Below are positions 1-8,000 of a stretch of 40,152 bases of DNA, piece after piece. The notes below the pieces were generated by a model, which saw only the letters and a list, made by a program, of their open reading frames with translations, was not told the DNA's origin and searched no databases. Numbering within the stretch: position 1 is the first letter of the stretch; each line of letters starts with the position of its first letter. A program made the position numbers and the translations under genes. This DNA is from an uncultured Clostridia bacterium (lineage in GTDB: Bacteria > Bacillota > Clostridia > Oscillospirales > Oscillospiraceae). The stretch is taken from NCBI GenBank assembly GCA_947367115.1, contig CANBCW010000013.1, positions 1 through 40,152 of the forward strand, written 5' to 3'.

Positions 1-156
1 GAGTCCAACGGCGTGACCTACACCACCGGTGTGATTTCCTACAACCTGAACACCTACTTCGATGCCCTGCGCACGGCGCTGCCGGCATGCCAGACCCTGT
101 GCGAAGCCGCTGTGGTCTACTGCGACTACGCAAAGCTCTACTTCCTGGGAAAATAA
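1..156 (+). CDS. C-terminal end of an unidentified protein (partial)
   Basis: Frame 1 is open from the window edge and ends with TAA at 154-156, giving the last 51 residues of a protein whose start lies upstream. The fragment has three cysteines (residues 30, 34 and 41 of the fragment) and ends in YFLGK. Codon choice is the same GC-ending style as the lipoprotein genes that follow, so it is probably a real gene end. The piece is too short for me to recognise a family, and no function is proposed. A T-rich stretch follows at 160-188, but I see no convincing hairpin terminator. Confidence 0.7.
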   Translation, partial: ESNGVTYTTGVISYNLNTYFDALRTALPACQTLCEAAVVYCDYAKLYFLGK

Positions 157-191
157 GGCTTTTTTGTCAGAGGTTTTTTGAATTTTTATAC

Positions 192-220
192 TTGCCAAAT
201 CGTATGATGTGGTGTATAAT
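192..220 (+). promoter_or_regulatory. Sigma-A type promoter for the 41-aa peptide gene
   Basis: TTGCCA (192-197) and TATAAT (215-220) are separated by exactly 17 bases. Transcription would start near 227 and leave a leader of about 65 bases before the ATG at 294. The match is seen directly; activity is inferred. Confidence 0.7.
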
Positions 221-293
221 ATAGTAAATATAGTTTGCGGCTTACAGGCTGTGGACTATGAAACGAAAATATTTAAAAATTGAGGTGAAAAAA

Positions 294-419
294 ATGAAGG
301 AACTGTACCAGAATGCTGAGATGGATGTCGTTAAGTTCTCCGCTGAGGATGTGATCGCTACCTCCGTTAAGCTGTGCGCGGGCGGTCAGGAGGACGTTCT
401 CCCTGAGATCGATATCTAA
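294..419 (+). CDS. Small 41-residue peptide of unknown function
   Basis: ATG at 294 is preceded by GAGGTG (282-287) at good spacing, and the frame closes with TAA at 417-419. It has its own consensus promoter (192-220) and a strong hairpin downstream (446-494), so it looks like a complete monocistronic unit. The peptide starts MKELYQ, contains the segment FSAEDVIATS, has one cysteine (residue 28, KLCAGG) and ends acidic (PEIDI). There is no signal peptide or membrane helix. From memory, short proteins with an 'EDVI-T-S' core recur in gut Firmicutes as hypotheticals; I cannot verify this. A modified-peptide precursor is conceivable, but no maturase is present in the window. Confidence 0.6.
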   Translation: MKELYQNAEMDVVKFSAEDVIATSVKLCAGGQEDVLPEIDI

Positions 420-445
420 TTGATTTTCCACATACTCTAATTTCC

Positions 446-494
446 ATATACACCCCCGTCACCGGGTCAAGCCGGAGACGGGGGCTGTGTATAT
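446..494 (+). terminator. Long two-part hairpin after the 41-aa gene
   Basis: CCCCGTC (454-460) pairs with GACGGGG (477-483), and the flanking ATATACAC (446-453) pairs with GTGTATAT (487-494), leaving a three-base bulge (484-486). The GC-rich top with an AT-rich base resembles a terminator, but there is no clean T run after it. It could be a factor-assisted or bidirectional terminator, or an RNA-stabilising stem. Confidence 0.45.
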
Positions 495-533
495 CTGTCT
501 TAACATAAAAGTTGAGCAAAATTGAATTTTCTA

Positions 534-562
534 TTGACGGCATCTTGCAAATATGGTAATAT
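534..562 (+). promoter_or_regulatory. Sigma-A type promoter for the redoxin lipoprotein genes
   Basis: TTGACG (534-539) and TAATAT (557-562) are spaced by 17 bases. The predicted start of transcription is near 569, leaving a leader of about 68 bases with AGGAGG (622-627) before the ATG at 637. No other promoter is obvious before the two lipoprotein genes that follow, so it probably serves all three. Confidence 0.75.
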
Positions 563-636
563 ATCTAAGATAATGGCTAGGTATGAAGCTGTTTTGTGAA
601 TATTTCGTGAATAAAACTATCAGGAGGAATGCAATA

Positions 637-3477
637 ATGAAACTCAAGAAGCTGCTGTCACTGCTGCTGGCTGTGACAATGCTGGTTTCCATGTTTGCCG
701 GATGCGATCAAAGTAAAAGTCCTGCAGACAGTACGAATCCCAGCGGCTCCGTCTCCACAGGTGAGACCGGCAGTTATTCCGTCAGTGTTAAGACCGCTGG
801 CGGCATGGTGCTGGAGGATGTTACCGCCTATGTTTACGGCAATGAAGCCCTGACCGATCTGAAGGATTACGGCGAGCTGGATGCCGACGGTAAGGCAACC
901 TTTAATCTGGCCAAGGACGGTACATATTATATCGATCTGCAGGGCGTGCCCGAGGGCTACGACGTGAAGGATTATTACACCTTCACCGGTAATGCCGCGG
1001 TGATCACCCTGAACTCTTCTCTGATCACCGGCAAGAGCCTGTCTGAAGCTGGCTCTCTGGGTCTGGGTGATGTGATGTATGACTTTGAGGTCACCACCCC
1101 CGCCGGTGAGAAGATCAAGCTGTCCGAGCAGCTTCAGGATAAGGATATGGTGCTGATCAATTTCTTCTACACCACCTGCGGCCCCTGCGTCAATGAGTTC
1201 CCTTACATGCATGAGGCTTATGAGATGTACAAGGATGATGTAGCCATCATCGCCCTGGACTCCTTTGCCGGTGACAATAATGACACTGTGGCAGTGTTCC
1301 AGCAAACTATGGGCCTGACTTTCCCCATGGCCACCTGCTCTCCCACCTGGTTCGCGCTGTTTGGCACCCAGGGCTATCCCACCTCCATCGTTGTCGACCG
1401 CTACGGCGTGATCTGCATGATCGAGGTTGGCGGTCTGACCAGCCTGCGTCCTTTCACCAGCATGTTTGAGCACTTCACCGGTGACGATTATAAGCAGAAA
1501 ATCGTTCACTCCATGGATGAGATCGTGACCACCATTAAGCCCACTTATGAAATGCCCAGCTCCGATGAGATCGGCAGCGTGATCAACAGCGGTGACATTC
1601 AGGTGACCTATCGCGGTGAGGACAGTGATGAGTATTCCTGGCCCTTCATCATCACCGATAAGAACGGCACTCCCTGCGTGAAGGCTTCCAACTCTCTGAT
1701 CGAGGGTTCTTACTCCATCCTGTACGCGGATGTGACCCTGAAAGCCGGTGAGGCTATTGGATTTGACTATCTGGTCTCCTCCGAGCGGGGCGCGGATGTG
1801 CTGCACGTCATCGTCAATGACGAGCCTATCTACACCATCTCCGGTGTGTCCGATAAGGAAGCGTGGAAGTCCGCCTTCCCCTGGGTCGCTGATAAGGACG
1901 GCACCTATGAGGTTGCGCTGTGCTACATCAAGGACGACTCTACCGATGATGGTGACGACACCGTGTACATCAAGAATATGCGCGTGTGCACTGCTGCGGA
2001 TATCGATGTGGACACTTATCTGCCTCGTCAGGCTGCTACCAGCACCGATGGCTTCGAATATGACTATGTCGATATCGTCTATAACGAGAAGGACGGCTAC
2101 TACCATGTTGGCTCCGCCAACGGCCCCCTGCTGCTGGTCAACATGACCGCCGGTACCACGGAGTTCAACGAAGAGAAGACCTTGTGGAATCTGGTCTATG
2201 ACGATGCCCTGATGCTGGATGGCCAGAGCCTGTATGACCTGATGGTCAACTATTTCTCCTACGCCTCCAATTCCTCCCTGAACGGCTACTGCACGGTCAA
2301 TAAGGAACTGGCAGTTTATCTGAAGGCAGTGGCCGATTTGGTCGGCTTCAGCGATGATGAAAATGAATGGCTGAAGATGTGCAAGTACTACCAGGTCTAC
2401 GGTAAGAACGCCAAGCAGCTTGAGGATCCCATCAAGGGTCTGGCTCCCTTCTCCGCATACGAGGCAAAGCTGGGCAAGAACGTTTCCACCAACTACTTCT
2501 ACTACGAAACCGCCATTATCCCCAGAGGCAAGCTGGCGAAGTTCGTTCCCACCAAGTCCGGTGTTTACCGCATCACCTCCAGATCGGAGTCCACGCAGGG
2601 CGTTGACGGCTGGATCTTCAACGGCGACCGCCAGGAGCTGCTGACCTACGAGATGGATGAGCGCATGTATAACGACAGCGACGAAGTTTCTATGGTCTTC
2701 TACATGAAGGCTGGCGAGGCTTACTACATTGACATTGCCTTCTGGGATGTTTATGAGGCCGGTTACATCTACTACGATATCGAGTACGTTGCCAGTGAGC
2801 TTCAGCACTTCCGCCTGGCATCCCCCGGTTACTTCACCTATGACAGCAACGCCACCGGCGATGCAATGTATCACCTGATCGCGGGCGGTATCGATGTGGT
2901 TCTGGGACCTGATGGTTACTACTACGAGGATCTGGGCAACGGCAAGCGCGGCAGCAAGCTGTATGCTGACTTCACCGGTATCACCAGCCTGTTCTCCAAC
3001 CCCATCGCGACGGTCAACTCCTATGACGAGAATGGCAACGTGATCAAGGACAGCAATGGCAACATCGTCAAGATCAAGGGTATGATCGATATGGGCGGCT
3101 TCGACTTCAGCAAGACGGAGGAAGACCTGTACGTTCTGGGTATCCTGGAGAAGTGCAACAACGATGCAGATGCCACTAAGAAGTATCTGAAGGATCTGTG
3201 GGGCGAGGATTACGACGCCAATGCGAAGAACTATCAGGTCGATGATGTTCTGGCGGGCAAGTATCACGGCAAGGGCGAGGATCTGACCGACGAGATCAGC
3301 AAGTATCTGTCCAAGATGTACAACGGCTCTGCCAAGGAGCGCGTGGGCTGTGTCGAGGTCGATCAGGAACTGGCTGAGATTCTGCAGAAGCTGATGGATA
3401 AGTATACCTTTGAGAATGTCGATCATTCCTGGACCAAGCTGTGCTACTACTATGATTACCTTGGTCCCAACGGCTGA
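637..3477 (+). CDS. Large modular lipoprotein: Ig-like domain, TlpA-type redoxin, duplicated C-terminal module
   Basis: The 946-residue protein starts at ATG 637, chosen over an in-frame ATG at 583 because AGGAGG sits ten bases upstream and a lipoprotein signal follows at once (lipid-anchored C23 in FAGC). Residues about 47-130 form a CNA-B/transthyretin-like beta domain. Residues about 140-290 are a TlpA/redoxin fold with CGPC at C181-C184, the usual active site of extracytoplasmic thiol reductases or oxidases. The remaining roughly 650 residues belong to no family I recognise. Two segments there (486-589 and 759-946) look like copies of each other: both begin DGYY and end with an ELA helix, a W-x-K-x-C element and YY. 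The protein should sit on the outer face of the membrane. The next gene is a shorter paralog covering only the first two modules. The redox role is inferred from the fold; the substrate is unknown. Confidence 0.9.
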   Translation: MKLKKLLSLLLAVTMLVSMFAGCDQSKSPADSTNPSGSVSTGETGSYSVSVKTAGGMVLEDVTAYVYGNEALTDLKDYGELDADGKATFNLAKDGTYYIDLQGVPEGYDVKDYYTFTGNAAVITLNSSLITGKSLSEAGSLGLGDVMYDFEVTTPAGEKIKLSEQLQDKDMVLINFFYTTCGPCVNEFPYMHEAYEMYKDDVAIIALDSFAGDNNDTVAVFQQTMGLTFPMATCSPTWFALFGTQGYPTSIVVDRYGVICMIEVGGLTSLRPFTSMFEHFTGDDYKQKIVHSMDEIVTTIKPTYEMPSSDEIGSVINSGDIQVTYRGEDSDEYSWPFIITDKNGTPCVKASNSLIEGSYSILYADVTLKAGEAIGFDYLVSSERGADVLHVIVNDEPIYTISGVSDKEAWKSAFPWVADKDGTYEVALCYIKDDSTDDGDDTVYIKNMRVCTAADIDVDTYLPRQAATSTDGFEYDYVDIVYNEKDGYYHVGSANGPLLLVNMTAGTTEFNEEKTLWNLVYDDALMLDGQSLYDLMVNYFSYASNSSLNGYCTVNKELAVYLKAVADLVGFSDDENEWLKMCKYYQVYGKNAKQLEDPIKGLAPFSAYEAKLGKNVSTNYFYYETAIIPRGKLAKFVPTKSGVYRITSRSESTQGVDGWIFNGDRQELLTYEMDERMYNDSDEVSMVFYMKAGEAYYIDIAFWDVYEAGYIYYDIEYVASELQHFRLASPGYFTYDSNATGDAMYHLIAGGIDVVLGPDGYYYEDLGNGKRGSKLYADFTGITSLFSNPIATVNSYDENGNVIKDSNGNIVKIKGMIDMGGFDFSKTEEDLYVLGILEKCNNDADATKKYLKDLWGEDYDANAKNYQVDDVLAGKYHGKGEDLTDEISKYLSKMYNGSAKERVGCVEVDQELAEILQKLMDKYTFENVDHSWTKLCYYYDYLGPNG

Positions 3478-3486
3478 GATTAGATC

Positions 3487-4368
3487 ATGGGTATTTTGAA
3501 AAATGGATTTATTCGGCTTGTGGCCGTGATCATGGCGGTTACCATGGTCACGGCGCTGACCGGATGCGCAGATGCGCCTGAACAGACAGAGCCGACTGTG
3601 ACGCTGACTGACTATATCGTATCGGTCACAAACAGAGCGGGGACTCCGCTGTCGAAGTGCAGCGTAGAGGTTTTAAGTAATGCCGGAGAAACGGTGTTCA
3701 AGGGTATGACCAACAGCGAAGGCCAGGTTTCCTTTACTGCAGCGGCCGGAGCTTCTTATACGGCAGTTGTGTCCAGAGTGCCCGACGGTTACTCTGTGGA
3801 GGAACATTACAATCTGGAAGGGGAGAGCGCATCCATTGTTCTGGCTCCCGGCGTGATGACGGAGGAAGATCTGAACAGCACGAAGCTATCTCTCGGTGAC
3901 GCGATGCCGGATTTCACCATCCGGAACGCGGACGGCACGGAGTATGTGCTGTCAGAGCTGCTGCAGGCCAAAAAAGCAGTTGTGCTGAACTTTTGGTATT
4001 TGAACTGCGGACCCTGTAAATCAGAGTTTCCATATCTGCAGGAGGCATATGACTTGCTCGGTGATGATATCGCTGTGCTGGCCCTGAACCCTTACGATGG
4101 AGACGATGCCTCTGTGGCTGCATTCCAGGCGGATAACGGTTACACCTTCCCCTTGCTGAAGTGTGATGAACGTTGGAAGAATTTGATGCAGGTTTCCTTG
4201 TTTCCCACCACGGTGGTCATTGACCGCTTCGGCAATATTTGCTTGATTGAAACCGGCATGGCTACGGAAACACAGGACTTCCTTGATATGTTCGGCTATT
4301 TCATTTCAGATGATTATGAGCAAAAGTTCTTTAAAAGCGCGGGATATATTCCGGCTTACGAACCTTGA
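3487..4368 (+). CDS. TlpA-type redoxin lipoprotein
   Basis: A 293-residue lipoprotein with lipobox LTGC (C27). An Ig/CNA-B-like domain spans about residues 38-125, and a TlpA-like thioredoxin domain about 135-285 with CGPC at C174-C177. The later thioredoxin cis-proline region reads LFPTTVVIDRFG, as expected for the fold. It is collinear with the first 300 residues of the upstream 946-aa protein, so the two are tandem paralogs. The start at 3487 is nine bases after the previous stop and has only a weak ribosome site, which suggests translational coupling. Likely job: thiol-disulfide exchange outside the membrane. Whether it reduces, oxidises or removes peroxide cannot be told from sequence. 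Confidence 0.93.
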   Translation: MGILKNGFIRLVAVIMAVTMVTALTGCADAPEQTEPTVTLTDYIVSVTNRAGTPLSKCSVEVLSNAGETVFKGMTNSEGQVSFTAAAGASYTAVVSRVPDGYSVEEHYNLEGESASIVLAPGVMTEEDLNSTKLSLGDAMPDFTIRNADGTEYVLSELLQAKKAVVLNFWYLNCGPCKSEFPYLQEAYDLLGDDIAVLALNPYDGDDASVAAFQADNGYTFPLLKCDERWKNLMQVSLFPTTVVIDRFGNICLIETGMATETQDFLDMFGYFISDDYEQKFFKSAGYIPAYEP

Positions 4369-4388
4369 TTAAAAAGGAGAATGAAACT

Positions 4389-4814
4389 ATGAATAAGATG
4401 ATGAAGCTGCTGGCTTTAATCATGGCTCTGGCTATGGTTCTGTGTCTGGCTGCCTGCGGCGGCGATGATACCAAGACCAAGGATCCCAACGAGTCCACCG
4501 GCACCAGCGAGGTCACCGATCCCTCCAATGTGACCGATCCCAGCGATGTGACGGAGCCTGACAATGGCAATAAGACCTACACCGTCACCCTGGTCGACTC
4601 TCAGGGCAACGCTGTGTCCGGTGCCATGGTTCAGATCTGCCTGGATAGCTGTGTTCCCGGCATGACCGATGCCAATGGTGTTGCTACCTTTGAGCTGCCT
4701 GAGGAGTCCGGCTACAGCGCCGGTGTCACTGCTGACTATGACAATACCAAGGTGTACTTTGAGGACGGCCAGTACGACGTGACCATCACCTGGGATGCTC
4801 CCGCGGCCGAATGA
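4389..4814 (+). CDS. Small lipoprotein with a single Ig/CNA-B-like domain
   Basis: This 141-residue lipoprotein (lipobox LAAC, C23) starts at ATG 4389, where AAGGAG (4374-4379) gives good spacing; the in-frame TTG at 4365 lies before that site. A low-complexity linker (repeated VTDPS) spans about residues 30-58, followed by one beta domain (about 60-135) of the same type that opens the two upstream redoxin lipoproteins. Unlike them it lacks the thioredoxin module but carries C84-L-D-S-C88 inside the domain, a CX3C pair that could be redox active or bind metal. It is the last gene before a strong terminator, so it likely shares their transcript. It could be a docking partner or a remnant of domain shuffling; the function is unknown. 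Confidence 0.86.
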   Translation: MNKMMKLLALIMALAMVLCLAACGGDDTKTKDPNESTGTSEVTDPSNVTDPSDVTEPDNGNKTYTVTLVDSQGNAVSGAMVQICLDSCVPGMTDANGVATFELPEESGYSAGVTADYDNTKVYFEDGQYDVTITWDAPAAE

Positions 4815-4830
4815 TCGGTTTGAGTCAATT

Positions 4831-4866
4831 AAAAATGCCCACCTCATCGTTGAGATGGGCATTTTT
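4831..4866 (+). terminator. Intrinsic terminator after the lipoprotein trio
   Basis: AAAAATGCCCACCTCA pairs with TGAGATGGGCATTTTT around a TCGT loop, with one mismatch, and ends in a T run (4862-4866). It closes the transcript that began near 569. The A/T symmetry would let it work on both strands. Confidence 0.87.
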
Positions 4867-4976
4867 ATTGTCATTTTACGATAGTCTACCACACAAATAC
4901 AAATGTATCTATACTTGTCTTTGTTAGAAATACACAAACAAATTGGTCGTTCACAATTAGTTTTTGAATAAATTTC

Positions 4977-5005
4977 TTGCATTTATACCGGAAATGAGCT
5001 ATAAT
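4977..5005 (+). promoter_or_regulatory. Sigma-A type promoter for the giant subtilase gene
   Basis: TTGCAT (4977-4982) and TATAAT (5000-5005) lie 17 bases apart. The predicted start of transcription near 5012 lies downstream of the alternative in-frame starts at 4964 and 4994, which settles the start codon at 5057. The AT-rich stretch upstream (4867-4976) holds only a short inverted repeat, ATACA-AA-TGTAT (4897-4908). Confidence 0.76.
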
Positions 5006-5056
5006 ACACTCTGGTATACTTCGTATAGGAACATCATAAGAAAGGCGATTGAACAG

Positions 5057-8000
5057 ATGAAGACGAAATCCCTACCCAAAGTTTTGCGGATGTCATTGAT
5101 CTGTCTGCTCGTGGCTGCGTTGGTGTTCGGCATTCTGACCACCCCTAATGGTGAGGTGTCCGGCTACAGCGCTTCCTATATCGAGCTGATGAAAAATGCT
5201 CCTGCACTGGACATTCAGGATTATCTCGATAGTTCTGTTATGTTTGAACTGCCCGAAAATGTGAAGGATGATGAAGAAATCTCGGTGATCATCACCGTGG
5301 ATGTAGTCAACCTGCTGGATGCCTACGAAGCCGGTGATAAGACCATGAGCTTCAAGGACTATGCGCTGCACAGCGATGAGGCTGCTGACATCGACCAGCA
5401 GATCTCCGCTGAGAAGGCGAAGGTTCTGGCCGCTCTGGATGAGAAGAAAATTGCCTACACCACGGGCGATAACTACAACACGCTTCTCAGCGGCTTTGAG
5501 CTTCGAATCAAGGCAGGGGACTTTAACGACACCTGCAAGACCCTTGGCGATGGTCAGGGGATCATCGTCAGCGAAGTCTACGAAAAGTGCGAGACGGAGC
5601 TGGTTGAGAACGAAGTTAATGTGTATGGTACCGGTATCTTTAACAGCTCCGGTTCCGGTTACGACGGCAGCGGCATGGTCGTTGCGGTTTTGGATACGGG
5701 ACTTGATTCCAACCACAGTGCGTTCTCTCCCAAGAATTTCACCTCCAGCAAGCTGGGCCTGACTTATGATGATGTGGCAGCCCTTATTGGTCAGACAATT
5801 GCCAACGAGATGTATGGCGGTCTGACTGTGGATGATGTGTACATCAACGACAAGGTTCCTTTCGGCTACGACTATGCTGATAATGACCCTGACGTTTATT
5901 CCACTCACAATAATCATGGCACCCACGTTTCCGGTGTTATCGTCGGTAAGGATGATACGATCACCGGCGTTGCGCCCAACGCGCAGCTGGTTGCCATGAA
6001 GATCTTCTCCGATGTCTATGATTCTGCCATCAGCAGCTGGATTCTCTCTGCTCTGGAGGACTGCGTTGTTCTGGGTGTCGATGTGATCAACATGTCCCTG
6101 GGTACCGCCTGCGGCTTTGCCCGTGAGTCCGACGAAGAGATCATGAACGGCGTTTATGACAAGATCCGTCAGGCTGGTATCTCCGTTGTAGTCGCCGCCT
6201 CCAACAGCTATAACTCTGCTTACGGCTCTGAGAAGAACGGCAACCTGCCTTTGACCTCCAACCCCGACTCCGGCACCGTTGGTTCTCCCGGTACTTATCA
6301 GGGCGTGATGTCTGTTGCTTCCATCAACGGTGAGGAAACTCCCTATCTGAAGCACGGCGATTCCATCATCTACTTCATTGAAGCCAACAGCGGCGCGGCA
6401 GTAGAGCAGGACTTCGTTGATAACCTGCTGGGTGATGCGGAGTCCAAGGAAATGGAGTATGTGGTCATCCCCGGTGTTGGCCGAAGCGCTGACTACACCG
6501 GCTTGGACGTAAAGGGTAAGATCGCCCTTGTCCGCCGCGGTTCCAATACCTTTGAGGAAAAAGCGATGATCGCCGAAGCACAGGGTGCTGCCGGTATCAT
6601 CATTTACAATAACGTTTCCGGTGACATTAAAATGAGCATCGGCGACGCGAAGCTGGCTGTCTGCTCCATCTCTCAGGATGACGGTGAGACGCTGGTGGCT
6701 GCCGGTAACGGCAAACTGACCATCAGCCGGAATCAAACCTCCGGTCCCTTCATCTCTGACTTCTCATCCTGGGGTCCCACTCCCAGCCTGGGCATCAAGC
6801 CTGAGATCACCGCACACGGCGGCAACATTCTCTCCGCCGTCACCGGCGGCGGTTACGACCGTTTGTCCGGTACCTCCATGGCCTGCCCCAACCTGGCCGG
6901 TGTGACCATTCTGCTGCGGCAGTATGTTGTGGAGAATTTCCCTGACATTGCGAATGACAATGTTAAGGTAGGGGAGATGGTCAATAAGCTTATGATGTCC
7001 ACCGCGGACATTGCGCTGAACAAGAATGGCCTGCCTTACGCTGTCCGTAAGCAGGGTGCAGGTCTTGCGAACCTGACCAACTGCCTGAATACAAAAGCTT
7101 ACATCACAACTTATGATAAGAATGGCAACGCCATGGATAAGACCAAGCTTGAGCTGGGGGATGATCCTGCCAAGACCGGTGTCTATGAAATGAGCTTCAC
7201 TGTTCATAATTTCGGTTCTTCCGCACTGTCTTATGATATTGGTGCTTATGTCTTGACTGAGGGAGTCAGTGATACAAAGACCAATGCCGGCGAAACTACC
7301 GTTACCGAGGAAGCTTACGCTTTGGGCGGCGCGATTGAGGTCGTTTCCGTTTCCGGCGGCAGTGTTAACGGTAAGAATGTTACCGTAGAAGGTGGCAAGG
7401 ATGCCAAGGTCACTGTGAAGGTCACCTTGACTGACGCAGACAAGGCTTACCTGAACAGCTCCTTTGAAAACGGTATGTATGTCGAGGGCTATGTCACGCT
7501 GACTGCCACATCCGGCACAGACATTGATTTGAGCATTCCTTACCTGGCTTACTTTGGTGACTGGACCGTTGCGCCTCTGTTCGACCTGGAGTACTTTGAA
7601 ACCGATGCCGACGAGCGTGATGACTCCATTGCTGTGGAAGATAAGAACCTGGCGGATGCTTACCCCAGCCGTCCCATCGGCGGCGTGTCTGACGACTATG
7701 TCAGCTATCTGGGTTCCTACTATTTCATTCAGAACCCCGATGACATGATCATTTCTGCCAACAAGGATTATATCGCCCTGTCCAATCAGGAGGGTACGAT
7801 CCACTCTCTGCGTTTTGTCTGGGCCGGCTTGCTGCGTAATGCTCAGAAGATCGTCATTACCATTACGGACGATACCACCGGTGAGGTGATTTATGAGACG
7901 GTGGATACCGATGTCCGCAAGTCTTACGGCGACGGCGGTTCAATCTATCCTGCAAATGTGGAGATTGAGTTCGACACCATGGACTACAACCTCTCCAACA

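Noticed and set aside
583..636. Upstream ATG giving an 18-residue extension of the first lipoprotein
   Set aside because: It would spoil the lipoprotein signal peptide, and the strong ribosome site lies after it, pointing to ATG 637.
658..3426. 922-codon open frame on the minus strand opposite the large lipoprotein gene
   Set aside because: It mirrors the coding gene's codon bias, gives a low-complexity product rich in I, V, H and Q with no domain, and lacks a plausible ribosome site. It is a shadow frame.
4897..4949. Short inverted repeats (ATACA-AA-TGTAT and TTTGTT...AACAAA) upstream of the subtilase promoter
   Set aside because: Five to six base arms in an AT-rich stretch are expected by chance; not enough to call an operator.
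4964..5056. Longer start for the giant subtilase (TTG 4964 or ATG 4994)
   Set aside because: Both lie upstream of the transcription start predicted from the consensus promoter at 4977-5005.
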